This document shows positions 19,749 to 28,900 of a stretch of DNA of 64,000 bases, piece after piece. A program made the position numbers and the translations under genes. Position 1 is the first letter of the stretch, and the number at the start of each line of letters is the position of its first letter. The notes beneath the pieces are model-generated. The model saw only the letters and a program-made list of their open reading frames with translations, searched no databases and had not been told where the DNA came from. Origin of the DNA: Sphingomonas anseongensis (GTDB lineage Bacteria; Pseudomonadota; Alphaproteobacteria; Sphingomonadales; Sphingomonadaceae); assembly GCF_023516495.1 (NCBI RefSeq), contig NZ_JAMGBC010000001.1, positions 868,001-932,000 of the forward strand, in the 5' to 3' direction.

Positions 19749-20645
19749 ATGCTCTTCAGATTTCTCAAGCGCTTCCTGGCGCTCGCCGGCATCGCATCCG
19801 CAAGCTGGGCATCGCCGCAGCCGGCGCCGGCACCGGTCGCTCATCCGGCCCTCTGGGAGGTTTCCGACCCGGACACGACGATCTACTTGTTCGGAACGAT
19901 CCACCTGCTTCCTCCCAACTACAAGTGGCGCACGCCCGCGATCGACAAGGCGATCGCAAGCTCCGATTCGCTTGTCGTGGAAACCATCGTCGATGCTGCC
20001 CACCCCCAGGAACTGGTCAACGCCCTGCTGACGCTCGACCGAAGCGAGGGGCTCCCGCCGATCGCCGACCGCATCGAGCCGAAAAGGCGTCCCCTGCTCG
20101 AAGCAGCGATCGCCAAGACGGGCCTGCCTCGCCCTGCATTCGACAAGATGGAAACCTGGGCGGCAGCGTACCGGCTGCTGGGTATCCAGTTCAGCGAGCT
20201 GGGCCTTCAAGGTTCGGCCGGGGTCGAGCAAACCCTTCGCGAGGCGTTTGCTGCTGCCGGAAAGCCGATCGGGCAGCTGGAGACCAATGCTCAACAGATT
20301 GGTTTCTTCGACTCCCTTCCCGAAACCGCGCAGCGCGCGCTTCTCAACGGAGCCGTCGAACCCGCACACGTCGCGACGAAGGATTTCTCGGAAATGCTCA
20401 CCGGCTGGACGACCGGTGACGTGAAGGTGATCGCCCGGACCTTCAATCAGGACTTCGCCGAATCCGGCGAGATGCGGAAGGTGCTCCTTGATCAGCGCAA
20501 CGCCAATTGGAGCCGGTGGATCGAGGAGCGGCTGAAGCAGCCTGGGACGACCATGATCGCCGTCGGCGCCGGGCATCTGGCCGGGCCCGAGTCCGTGCTC
20601 GAGATGCTCAAGCGCGGCGGTTACAGGGTCACCCGCGTCCAATAA
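19749..20645 (+). CDS. TraB/GumN family protein, first of a tandem pair
   Basis: 298 residues; MLFRFLKRFLALAGIASASWASPQP is a signal peptide. The TraB/GumN core starts at HPALWEVSDPDTTIYLFGTIHLLPPNYKW, with the GTIH motif, and ends GTTMIAVGAGHLAGPESVLEMLKRGGY, with the second conserved GAGHL motif. The family resembles Tiki-type metalloproteases, but activity is unproven for GumN proteins. ATG 19749 starts at the signal peptide; upstream codons overlap divergent glyQ. Followed by a paralogue at 20883. Confidence 0.88.
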   Translation: MLFRFLKRFLALAGIASASWASPQPAPAPVAHPALWEVSDPDTTIYLFGTIHLLPPNYKWRTPAIDKAIASSDSLVVETIVDAAHPQELVNALLTLDRSEGLPPIADRIEPKRRPLLEAAIAKTGLPRPAFDKMETWAAAYRLLGIQFSELGLQGSAGVEQTLREAFAAAGKPIGQLETNAQQIGFFDSLPETAQRALLNGAVEPAHVATKDFSEMLTGWTTGDVKVIARTFNQDFAESGEMRKVLLDQRNANWSRWIEERLKQPGTTMIAVGAGHLAGPESVLEMLKRGGYRVTRVQ

Positions 20646-20882
20646 CCGCCGCCCGTCGCTAAAACACTGCAGTCCGGCGAGAAAAATTCACTTAGATCGC
20701 TTTTCGCTAGACATTTCTTAACGTGTAAGTGACCATTCTTGTCAGCGGTATCGGGCGGGGGGCCACGAACCACCGGAACGGTTAGGTGCGGTGATCCGCG
20801 CCGCGGCCATGGGTGCCGTGAAACGATCACCAAAGCTTCCACCGGCGGAGCGTCTCGCACCGATCGGGATCGGAGGCGGACG

Positions 20883-21689
20883 ATGGCACTTCTCCAACTT
20901 CTCATCGGAGCGTCGGTGGCGGCGTCGCCGCTTTCGGCACCGGCCCCCGCGCCAGTCGCGCAGCACCCGGCCCTGTGGGTCGTCAACGATAATGACACGA
21001 TCATCTACCTGTTCGGCACGTTCCACGCGCTGGACGGGAAGTCGAACTGGTTCGAACAGGCGGTGAAGACGGCCTTTTCGGCGTCCGACCAGCTGATGCT
21101 CGAAACGCTCGTCCCCAATCAGCTCAGGGCGCCGGTCGTGCCGGTCGTGCCCCGCTTCTCGCCGCAACACAACGCAATGGTGAAGCTCGCGCCTTCGGCA
21201 TCTTCGATGCTCGCTTCCAGCCGAACGGTGATGAAGGCCGGCCGGGCCGAAGGCATGTCGACTGATCGGGGCGCTGACGCGGTGCTTCGCGACGCTGCCG
21301 AGCAGTCCGGAAAGCGGGTTACGGGCCTGGAAAGCTTCCAGTTCCAGCTCAACATGTTCAGCACGCTCCAGGATTCGCCGAAGATGGCGGCCCCCGACGC
21401 CCAGGCGATGCGCCAGCTCTCCGTCGTTCTCGGGAAGCTTCAGGCGGCGTGGAACCGCGGCGATATCGATAGCTTCGCTCCGCTTCTCAAGCAGGTGCAG
21501 GCGCAGTCCCCGAAGACCTACCAGACGATGTTCGTCGAGCGGAACGCCCGTTGGGCGCACTGGATCGCGGACCGGCTGAAAACGCCCGGCACCGTCTTCG
21601 TTGCGGTTGGCGCAGGGCACCTCAGCGGTCCGGACAGCGTCCAGGCGCAGCTCGGCGCGATGGGGGTGAAGTCCGCCCGAGTGAACTGA
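20883..21689 (+). CDS. TraB/GumN family protein, second of a tandem pair
   Basis: 268 residues from ATG 20883, preceded by GGAGG. Same layout as the gene before it: signal peptide (MALLQLLIGASVAASPLSAPAPA), HPALWVVNDNDTIIYLFGTFHAL, and GTVFVAVGAGHLSGPDSVQAQL near the end. The GTIH motif is GTFH here. The shared start and end and low similarity in the middle suggest an old local duplication. The 237-base gap between the two holds no gene that I can support. Confidence 0.87.
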   Translation: MALLQLLIGASVAASPLSAPAPAPVAQHPALWVVNDNDTIIYLFGTFHALDGKSNWFEQAVKTAFSASDQLMLETLVPNQLRAPVVPVVPRFSPQHNAMVKLAPSASSMLASSRTVMKAGRAEGMSTDRGADAVLRDAAEQSGKRVTGLESFQFQLNMFSTLQDSPKMAAPDAQAMRQLSVVLGKLQAAWNRGDIDSFAPLLKQVQAQSPKTYQTMFVERNARWAHWIADRLKTPGTVFVAVGAGHLSGPDSVQAQLGAMGVKSARVN

Positions 21690-21788
21690 CGTTTGCCAAC
21701 AGGGGTGCCCTACCCTATAGGCGCTCCTCCCCAGCCATGGTCATCCCTGGAGGCGTGGCGGGGCTAAACTCGAGTTGGAGACAAGCGA

Positions 21789-22478
21789 ATGAGCGATCAG
21801 CTGACGCTGCCCGCCGAAGCGCGCGAACGGGCTGGCAAGGGAGCCTCCCGTGCATTGCGTCGCGAAGGACGGGTACCCGCCGTGATCTACGGCGAAAAGA
21901 AAGGGCCGTTGTCGGTCCATGTTGAGGAAAAGCTCCTCATCAAGATGATGTCGAACGGCCACTTCATGAATTCCGTGGTGATGGTGGAGGTCGGCGGAAA
22001 GCCGAACCGCACGTTGCCCAAGGACGTGCAATTCCATCCGGTCACCAGCCGGCCGATCCACGTCGATTTCGTCCGCATCGGCGAGCACGCACAGGTGAAC
22101 GTCAACGTGCCGGTTCGCTTCGTCGACGAAGAGGCATCGCCGGGCCTGAAGCGCGGCGGCGTCCTCAACGTCGTCCGTCACGAGCTCGAGCTTGTCTGCG
22201 ACGCAGCCAAGATTCCGGGCGAGATCATTGTCTCGCTCGAGGGGCTGGAGATCGGCGACGCAATCCACATCAGCAGCGTTACTCTGCCCGAGGGCTCGCG
22301 CTCGGCGATCGACGATCGCGACTTCACCGTCGCCACCGTCGTCGCTCCGTCCGCGATGAAGGCGGAAGACGAGGAAGCGCCGGCAGCCGGCGAGGTCCCG
22401 ACGCTTGAGGAAGGCGAAGAGGCCGAAGGCGAAGGCGGAGCCGAAGGCGAAGGCAAAGGCGACAGCGACGAAGGCTAA
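21789..22478 (+). CDS. rplY: 50S ribosomal protein L25, long (CTC) form
   Basis: 229 residues. Begins [35 protein letters not shown], the L25 5S-rRNA binding domain, and continues with the TL5/CTC C-terminal domain ([31 protein letters not shown]). The tail is very acidic ([18 protein letters not shown]). GGAGA precedes ATG 21789. Followed by a strong terminator and pth, the common rplY-pth pairing of proteobacteria. Confidence 0.96.
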   Translation: MSDQLTLPAEARERAGKGASRALRREGRVPAVIYGEKKGPLSVHVEEKLLIKMMSNGHFMNSVVMVEVGGKPNRTLPKDVQFHPVTSRPIHVDFVRIGEHAQVNVNVPVRFVDEEASPGLKRGGVLNVVRHELELVCDAAKIPGEIIVSLEGLEIGDAIHISSVTLPEGSRSAIDDRDFTVATVVAPSAMKAEDEEAPAAGEVPTLEEGEEAEGEGGAEGEGKGDSDEG

Positions 22479-22505
22479 GCCTCAAGCCTCATGCGAAACA
22501 CAGAG

Positions 22506-22538
22506 CCGCTCGCCCGAAAGGGCGGGCGGTTTCTTTTT
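22506..22538 (+). terminator. Rho-independent terminator after rplY
   Basis: CCGCTCGCCC, loop GAAA, GGGCGGGCGG, then TTTCTTTTT: a 10-bp GC-rich stem (one G-U) with a U-tract, 27 bases after the rplY stop. It leaves pth, 25 bases further on, dependent on read-through or its own promoter. Confidence 0.9.
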
Positions 22539-22563
22539 GGGCCTGCCACGCTAGGGAATTGCG

Positions 22564-23145
22564 ATGCAGATCTGGGCCGGGCTCGGCAATCCGGGCGCTC
22601 AATATGCGCTCCAGCGCCACAATGTCGGCTTCATGGCTGCGGACGTGATTGCCGACGCGCACGGCTTCGGCCCTTGGAGCAAGAAATTCCGCGGCTTGGT
22701 GGCGGAAGGCCGCATCGGCGGCCAAAAGGTCCTGCTGTTAAAGCCGCAGACGTTCATGAACGCCAGCGGCGACTGCGTCAGCCAGGCGTTGCGCTTCTAC
22801 AAGCTCGACCTCGACGCCCTCACCGTATTCCACGACGAGCTCGACCTTGCTCCGATGAAGGTCAAGGTGAAGGTCGGTGGCGGCACCGCGGGACACAACG
22901 GGCTACGTTCGATCGACGCACATCTCGGCCCGGACTTCCGCCGGGTCCGGATCGGCATCGGCCATCCTGGCCCCGGCCAGAAGGAAAAGGTCACACCGCA
23001 CGTGCTCGGCAATTACGCCAAGTCGGAGATGGAACCGCTCTCCGACCTGCTCGCCGCGATCGCGGACGAGGCGGCGTGGCTCGCCGAAGGCGACGACGCC
23101 CGCTTCATGAGCGAGGTCGCGCTCAGGATGCAGCAGGAGGAGTAG
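22564..23145 (+). CDS. pth: Peptidyl-tRNA hydrolase
   Basis: Releases tRNA from prematurely ended peptidyl-tRNA. 193 residues. GLGNPGAQYALQRHNVGFMAADV carries the catalytic histidine (H in RHN), and FHDELDLAPMKVKVKVGGGTAGHNGLRSI carries the conserved Asp and the GGxxGHNGL motif. The 3' end overlaps the convergent TIR-domain gene by 23 bases. Confidence 0.97.
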   Translation: MQIWAGLGNPGAQYALQRHNVGFMAADVIADAHGFGPWSKKFRGLVAEGRIGGQKVLLLKPQTFMNASGDCVSQALRFYKLDLDALTVFHDELDLAPMKVKVKVGGGTAGHNGLRSIDAHLGPDFRRVRIGIGHPGPGQKEKVTPHVLGNYAKSEMEPLSDLLAAIADEAAWLAEGDDARFMSEVALRMQQEE

Positions 23146-24901
23146 CGGCAGCCACTACCGATTCTTCGGTTAGGCCGTGCCGCTTGCGCTCCCGGGCGAT
23201 GATCTTCTGGAAGCGCGGCATGTCCCGAAGGGACGCGAAGTCAGGGTCGGTTTCGGCCATTCGCAACGCCGTCGGACCGGAAAAGGACAATGTGCTGTCG
23301 AGCAGCTTCAACGCCCCTTCATTGTCGTTCAGGTGCGCGGCCAGCACGCAGGCAAAATTGTACCGCATGTTGACGTTGTCAGGATCGATCAGCATCGCCC
23401 TGTCGATCCATTCGCGGGCGCGCTCGGGCTCGCCAAGCGCCGCGAAGCCGCCTGCGATGATCCCTAAAGCGGCGCCATTGCTCGGATCCTCTTGGAGCGC
23501 CTTCTCCGCTTCCGAAACCATCTTCTGCGCAGCCCGGATCACATTCTCGCTGTCGCCCTGCGCCTGGTAGAAGGTCAGGAGCAGCCCCCAGGCGTGGAAG
23601 TCGGTTTCCATGATCTCGACCGCTTTTTCGTAGAATGCGGTCGCGCCGGGGATATCGCCGCGAAGCCTTCTCAGGCGCCCGGCCTCCTTGGTCACTTCCC
23701 AGGATTCCGGATCGAGCTCGAGCGCCTTTGCCATTTTCTCGTCGGCCTCGGCTGTCCGGCCCTGTTCCTCGAGCCGGCGCACCATCGGCAGATAGGCCTC
23801 CGCGATCGTCGGGTCGATCGACAGCGCCGTATGCGCGGCGGCGAAGCCGTCATCCATGCTGAGGTTGAAACCGTAGTGAAGGTTCGACTGCGTATAGCCC
23901 AGCATTGCCCAGGCCTGCGCGTAATAAGGATCTATCTGCACCGCCCGTCCGCAGATCCGCATGGCCCGCTCTTCGCGGCGCGGATCGCCGTGATTGCCGG
24001 TCACCCAATATTGGCGCGCCAGGAGATAGAGCTTGTACGCCTCGACGTTCGTCGTTCCCCGCTGCTCGATCGCCTTCTTCTCCTGCGGGAGGAGCTTCAC
24101 CTTCAATGCGTCGACGATCGACCGGCTGATCTCGTCCTGGATTTCGAAGATGTCGGTCAGGTCGCGGTCGAAGCGCTCCGCCCACACGTGGCCGCCCGTG
24201 CTCCCGTCGATCAGCTGTGCTGTGATCCGGACCCGGTTTCCGGCTTTTCGGACGCTGCCTTCGAGAACGTGGGTGACGCCGAGCTTCGCGGCGACTTCGG
24301 CAACGTCGACGGAGCGCCCCTTGAAGGTGAAGGCGGTGTTGCGGGCGGTCACTTCAAGCGCCGAGACCTTCGACAGGTCGGTGGTGATGTCTTCGCTGAT
24401 CCCGTCGCTGAAATATTCCTGTTCGACGTCGCCGCTCATGTTCTGGAACGGAAGGATGCAGATCGACGTCTTCTTGGTTCGCACCTTCGGGCGGCCGGCG
24501 GGCTCGACCTCCCTCTCCATCAGCGCCTCCAGGCTGGCCAGCATCTTCGCCCAGCCCGAGTGATCGACCTCGCCTGTCCACCCGTGCAGGCTTGCACACT
24601 GGATCTGGTTGAACGGCATGGGCGGGACGGTCCCGTCGACGCTCGCCTGAACCATCGTACCGGATTCGCGCGCGGTGTCCGCCTCAGCCCTCACCCAGTG
24701 CGACTTGGCGGCCTCCACCGACCACAGAACCACGACCGCCTTGGCTTCCTTGAGCCGCTCTTCGATCACCTCCGCATAGCCGCGGTGCGCAGGGAGGTCC
24801 GAGTCGCGCCAGACGCCGTAGCCCGCGCCGCGAAGCGCTTCTTCGACCTGCCGAGCCTGTTCCTCGGTGGAACGGGCATAGGATATGAACACGTCCGACA
24901 T
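23123..24901 (-). CDS. TIR domain - TolB-like domain - TPR protein
   Basis: 592 residues in three parts. Residues 1-130 are a TIR domain: DVFISYARSTEEQARQVEEAL, then SHWVRAEADTA, where E73 falls at the position of the catalytic glutamate of TIR NADases (compare WVHKE in SARM1). Residues about 145-290 are a TolB-like domain (ICILPFQNMSGDVEQEYFSDGISEDITTDLSKV..., HVLEGSVRKAGNRVRITAQLID), as found attached to adenylate cyclases and CadC-type regulators. Residues 300-580 are tetratricopeptide repeats. No cyclase or DNA-binding domain and no membrane helix are seen. Role unknown: signalling, or TIR-based NAD cleavage. Stands alone, convergent with pth. Confidence 0.85.
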   Translation of the reverse strand: MSDVFISYARSTEEQARQVEEALRGAGYGVWRDSDLPAHRGYAEVIEERLKEAKAVVVLWSVEAAKSHWVRAEADTARESGTMVQASVDGTVPPMPFNQIQCASLHGWTGEVDHSGWAKMLASLEALMEREVEPAGRPKVRTKKTSICILPFQNMSGDVEQEYFSDGISEDITTDLSKVSALEVTARNTAFTFKGRSVDVAEVAAKLGVTHVLEGSVRKAGNRVRITAQLIDGSTGGHVWAERFDRDLTDIFEIQDEISRSIVDALKVKLLPQEKKAIEQRGTTNVEAYKLYLLARQYWVTGNHGDPRREERAMRICGRAVQIDPYYAQAWAMLGYTQSNLHYGFNLSMDDGFAAAHTALSIDPTIAEAYLPMVRRLEEQGRTAEADEKMAKALELDPESWEVTKEAGRLRRLRGDIPGATAFYEKAVEIMETDFHAWGLLLTFYQAQGDSENVIRAAQKMVSEAEKALQEDPSNGAALGIIAGGFAALGEPERAREWIDRAMLIDPDNVNMRYNFACVLAAHLNDNEGALKLLDSTLSFSGPTALRMAETDPDFASLRDMPRFQKIIARERKRHGLTEESVVAAATPPAAS

Positions 24902-24964
24902 GCGGGCGCCCCTTGTTCGCCCGAAGCTTACAAGTGTCGGCAGGACAAGAACAAGTCCGCTGAA

Positions 24965-27364
24965 TCAGTCCCCGTCGCCGATCGGCATTCCGGGCGGGAC
25001 CTCGGGAATTCGCCGCGGGTCGGCGATAACCTTGTCGAGCGCCTCGCGGTCGCGAAGAAGCGCCGCAAGTCCACGCGCCCAATCCTGCTGCTGGTCGACG
25101 CCACGAATGCGCTCGAGCCGGTCTGCAAGCCGGTCCATCCGTCCGGACAGCTGAAGTTGCACGGTCGGCGAAAGCGCCGCGCTCCGCTGCACCCGCGCAA
25201 GCGCTAGCACGGTCGTCGTCGCGATCCGCCGCCCAACCTCGTTGCCTGCGCTCGCAAGAGTGCGATCCAGCAGGAGGTCGAAAACCTGCCCTGGCGCGGG
25301 CACTTGATTGTCCGCTGCATGCTGCGACTCCAGCCGGTTCAGCCGCTCCGGCGCGAGCAGCGCGTTGAGCGTCTGCATCGCTCCGACTTCGGTCGCCTTG
25401 AGCGGGTCGAACACCGGGCCGCCCGCGGTCGGAATGATCTCGATCTCGGTCTGACGGTCGGAGCTTCCGCCGAAGCCGCTGGACAGCAACGGCTGAAGCT
25501 GGTCGGGCACCGTGAGCTCCGCCGGCGAAAGTGTGTCGAGCAAAGCGTAAAGCGCGGCCCATTGGCTCGAGCCTGGCACGGTCGTTGCGACCGCCTGCTC
25601 GCCGCTCACCGCATAAGGGAAATTGACGCCGCCGATCCACTTGGCCGCGGCTTCCACTTGGTAGCGGTCGAGAAGCCAGACCGGAACGAACGCCCGGCGA
25701 AGATCGGCAAGCGATTCTCCTGGCGGCAGCGCGTGCGCGCCGAACCTCCCGACCGCAACGCGCCGGACCTCCATGATCCGCCTCAGCTCGCCCACCGGAT
25801 CGGCGCTGTCGTCCCACAGCGAGCCTTCCGGCTGCCCCGCGCCGACCGGCCGCGCATCGTTGTCTGCGACGAAGCGCAGGCCTTGGCTACGCGCCTCGGC
25901 GACGATCGGACGCGCCGCCGAGTCGGTCGGGGCGTACAGCCATTTCACTGCGAAGCGGTCCCACGGACCCACTCCGACTCCGTAGGCATCGCGAAGTGAC
26001 GGCGCTCCATTCTCCAGCTCGATCCGGGGCGCCGGATAATCCATCACCGAATAGCGGCCCTGCGTGCTCGACGCGAAATTGTGGGCGAGACCGATCGCAT
26101 GGCCGACCTCGTGAGCGCCGAGCTGCCGGATACGGGCAAGCGCGGCCGCGATCGGGTCGTTGGGATCGCCCGTGCCGGTCAGGCCGGCACCGACAAGCGC
26201 CTGGAAGATCATGATGTCCTGCCGGACCCGAAGCGATCCCAGAAGAACCGAGCCCTTGATGATCTCGCCGGTGCGTGGATCGTCGATCGGCTGCCCGTAG
26301 GACCAGCCGCGCGTCGCCCGGTCGACCCAGTTGACGACATTGTAGCGCACGTCGAGCGGATCGGCGCCTTCGGGAAGCACTTCGGCGCGGAATGCATTCT
26401 CGAACCCCGCCGCGTCGAACGCGCTGCTCCACCAGTTCACGCCCTCCTTGAGCGCGGTCCGCACCGGGTCAGGAGCGGCGCGATCGATGTAGAAGACGAT
26501 CGGCTTGACGACGGGTGAGCGCGCTGCGGACGGGTCCACCTTCTCCAGCCGGAACCGGCGGGCGAGCTCCTTCACCACGGGCCGGCCGAGCGGCGCCGAA
26601 TAATCGACCTGCTGGCGACCGAGCGAATAGCCGAACGGGTCGGTCCGCTGGGCATAACCCGGCTCCGGAAGCGCGATCAGCGAATGGCGAAGCACCAGGC
26701 TGAGCGTGTTTCCAGTGACGATGTTCGAAACCTCGGCCTTCGGCTCGTCGGAGCGAAAGGTCAGCCGCGCCGCGAACTCCGCATTTTTCGGGAAAACCTT
26801 CACGAACGTCGGGTCGGCGGCGCTGAGGTCGGGCACGAACTTGAAATCGCCCCCGCCCCCACGCTTGATCGCCTGCACCATGTCCAGGTCGTCGCGGGCG
26901 AGGAACCCCGCCAGGTCGACCGTGTAGGAGCCGTCGGGAAGGGTCTTGATGACGTCGCCGAGCCACAGCGTTGACGTCGCGAAGCTGTTGCGGGCGGCGC
27001 GCTGCTCGTCCAGGTCGCCGCTCGCCACGAACTTGCTGTTCTCGACCTCCGCCGCGACCTTCTTGCCGATCCGCCGGAAGACGAGAATCCGGGTCTCGCT
27101 CGCGGTGGCTCGGTCGAGCCCGATCGGCGCCGAGCCCAGCCCGGTTTCAAGCTGCGTCAGGTAGATGTAGCGCGCGGACACGCCGTCGGAGTCCGGCTTG
27201 GGCAAGGTAGCGACGATTTTCCCGGTCACGGTGTCGGCATCGACCTTGAGCAACCGCTTTCCGGCGGGAGTCGTGTCGGCTGCGGGAGCGACCGCTGCCT
27301 GGGCCGACATGGAAACGGCAAGAACGAGGGCAAGGGCAACGGACGAACTGAAAAGGCGGCGCAT
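24965..27364 (-). CDS. Zinc-dependent metalloprotease (DUF5117/DUF5118 type), exported
   Basis: 799 residues with a signal peptide (MRRLFSSSVALALVLAVSMSAQAAVA). The zinc site HEVGHAIGLAHN (around residue 416) is the metzincin HExxHxxGxxH motif, followed by YSVMDYPAP as the Met-turn. The N-terminal part (LETGLGSAPIGLDRA, FVASGDLDEQRAARNSFATS) matches the DUF5118/DUF5117 regions of this protease family, which is common in sphingomonads and Bacteroidetes. Substrate unknown. A short gap separates it from the TIR gene on the same strand; they may be cotranscribed. Confidence 0.9.
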   Translation of the reverse strand: MRRLFSSSVALALVLAVSMSAQAAVAPAADTTPAGKRLLKVDADTVTGKIVATLPKPDSDGVSARYIYLTQLETGLGSAPIGLDRATASETRILVFRRIGKKVAAEVENSKFVASGDLDEQRAARNSFATSTLWLGDVIKTLPDGSYTVDLAGFLARDDLDMVQAIKRGGGGDFKFVPDLSAADPTFVKVFPKNAEFAARLTFRSDEPKAEVSNIVTGNTLSLVLRHSLIALPEPGYAQRTDPFGYSLGRQQVDYSAPLGRPVVKELARRFRLEKVDPSAARSPVVKPIVFYIDRAAPDPVRTALKEGVNWWSSAFDAAGFENAFRAEVLPEGADPLDVRYNVVNWVDRATRGWSYGQPIDDPRTGEIIKGSVLLGSLRVRQDIMIFQALVGAGLTGTGDPNDPIAAALARIRQLGAHEVGHAIGLAHNFASSTQGRYSVMDYPAPRIELENGAPSLRDAYGVGVGPWDRFAVKWLYAPTDSAARPIVAEARSQGLRFVADNDARPVGAGQPEGSLWDDSADPVGELRRIMEVRRVAVGRFGAHALPPGESLADLRRAFVPVWLLDRYQVEAAAKWIGGVNFPYAVSGEQAVATTVPGSSQWAALYALLDTLSPAELTVPDQLQPLLSSGFGGSSDRQTEIEIIPTAGGPVFDPLKATEVGAMQTLNALLAPERLNRLESQHAADNQVPAPGQVFDLLLDRTLASAGNEVGRRIATTTVLALARVQRSAALSPTVQLQLSGRMDRLADRLERIRGVDQQQDWARGLAALLRDREALDKVIADPRRIPEVPPGMPIGDGD

Positions 27365-27463
27365 GAATTGAAACTCCCCCGGCGATTGCCGGGACGCTAG
27401 TCAGCAGCCCTGACGCTGTCCACGGGGTTGCGCGGGCGCACTTGACGACGCAGAGCCGAGCGA

Positions 27464-28033
27464 ATGCCGACGCACCAGCTGTTCCCGACGTTGCTGTTCG
27501 AAACGGAGATCGAGTCTCCGCTGCTGCAGGAGCTTGCGCACTCCATTCGATCGCTCGCCACGGATGATTCGGCGGGCCGCAAATGGAGCGAGGAGCATCG
27601 CTACGCCGGCTACACGAGCTATGCCTCGCTCAACGACCTGCCGAGGCGAGACCCCGCCTTTGCCGACCTGGCCAAGCTCCTGACTCGCCATGCCCGCAGC
27701 TTCACCAGGGACGCCGGCTGGGAGGTGAAGCCCAAGCTCGACAGCCTGTGGGTCAATGTCCTCAAGGCTGGCGGCCACCACTCCGGCCACATTCACCCGC
27801 ACAGCATCCTGTCGGGAACGCTCTATGTCGAAGTGCCGGCGGGATCGGGCGCAATCCGCTTCGAGGATCCCCGTCTTCCGCTGATGATGGCCGCGCCTCC
27901 CCGGGAGGAAACCTTCGTCACCATCCAACCGCGCCCGGGCCTGCTCCTGCTGTGGGAAAGCTGGCTTCGGCATGAAGTCCTCGCCGGAAGCGGCCGAGGC
28001 GACCGGCTGAGCATCAGCTTCAACTTCGCCTAG
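27464..28033 (+). CDS. 2OG-Fe(II) oxygenase family protein (TIGR02466-like)
   Basis: 189 residues. MPTHQLFPTLLFETEIE and WVNVLKAGGHHSGHIHPHSILSGTLYVEVPAGSGAIRFEDPR resemble the putative 2-oxoglutarate/Fe(II) oxygenases of the TIGR02466 group. H in GHIHPH, a later H (SWLRHEV) and the R/S at the end (RLSISFNF) fit the iron and 2OG sites. The substrate is unknown. Divergent from the metalloprotease and convergent, by a four-base overlap, with the GST gene. Confidence 0.82.
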   Translation: MPTHQLFPTLLFETEIESPLLQELAHSIRSLATDDSAGRKWSEEHRYAGYTSYASLNDLPRRDPAFADLAKLLTRHARSFTRDAGWEVKPKLDSLWVNVLKAGGHHSGHIHPHSILSGTLYVEVPAGSGAIRFEDPRLPLMMAAPPREETFVTIQPRPGLLLLWESWLRHEVLAGSGRGDRLSISFNFA

Positions 28034-28737
28034 CCGGACGCCTTCTCGGTGACATGGAGGCCGCGCTCCACCGCCGGCCGCTCGAGCCAGCGAGCGAGCC
28101 ACGCCTGCACATTCTTGAACGCCGCGTATCCGACCAGCTCGCCGGCTCCGTAGAAGCCGACGAGGTTCCTGACCCAGCCGCCGGTGGCGATGTCGGCGAT
28201 CGAATAATCGCCGCCCATGATCCACTGGCGTCCGTCGAGCCGCGCGTCGAGCATCTCGAGAAGCCGTTTCGACTCATCGACGTAACGCTGCAGCGGGCGC
28301 TTGTCCTCCCACTGGCTGCCGGCGAATTTGTGGAAGAATCCGACCTGCCCGAACATCGGGCCGACATGGCCCATCTGCCACATCACCCACTGGATCGTCT
28401 CGTAGCGGCCAGCGCCCTGGGGAAGCAGCTTGCCGGTCTTGTCGGCCAGGTAGATCAGGATCGCTCCGGATTCGGCGAGGCCCATGGGCTTTCCGTCCGG
28501 GCCGTCGGGGTCGATGATCGCCGGGATCTTGCCGTTGGGGTTCAGCGAAAGGAATTCGGGTGTCCAGCTCTCGTTGGCGGTAATGTCGACGAGATGCGGT
28601 TCGTACGGAAGCCCGACTTCCTCCAGCATGATCGACGCTTTGACGCCGTTGGGGGTGTTGAGCGAATAGAGCTGCAGAAGCTCGGGGTGCTCGGGCTTCC
28701 AGCGGCGGGTGATCGGGAATTGCGAAAGGTCGGCCAT
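28030..28737 (-). CDS. Glutathione S-transferase family protein, YfcG/Ure2-like
   Basis: 235 residues. The thioredoxin-like N-terminal half has LYSLNTPNGVKASIMLEEVGLPYEPHLVDI and NPNGKIPAI, then ESGAILIYLADKTGKLLP, matching the disulfide-bond oxidoreductase YfcG group. The all-alpha C-terminal half has GDYSIADIATGGWVRN with the N-capping SIAD motif. These enzymes reduce disulfides with glutathione. ATG 28737. Confidence 0.92.
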   Translation of the reverse strand: MADLSQFPITRRWKPEHPELLQLYSLNTPNGVKASIMLEEVGLPYEPHLVDITANESWTPEFLSLNPNGKIPAIIDPDGPDGKPMGLAESGAILIYLADKTGKLLPQGAGRYETIQWVMWQMGHVGPMFGQVGFFHKFAGSQWEDKRPLQRYVDESKRLLEMLDARLDGRQWIMGGDYSIADIATGGWVRNLVGFYGAGELVGYAAFKNVQAWLARWLERPAVERGLHVTEKASG

Positions 28738-28900
28738 CGGCTACTCCGTTGCGGTTGATCGGCACGTAGGGAGCCGGCCGTTCAGTTTCAAATGGCAACT
28801 AGCATCTCCTTTCCCTGCCCGGCGGAAGTGAGTCGCTTCTTGGCAAGTTTCGGCGCGCGCGGCTAAGGCGCCCGCAACTCCCGATATCCAAGGACATTCA

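Noticed and set aside
23492-25207. A 571-codon plus-strand open frame
   Set aside because: Opposite the TIR and metalloprotease genes, basic low-complexity content, no motif.
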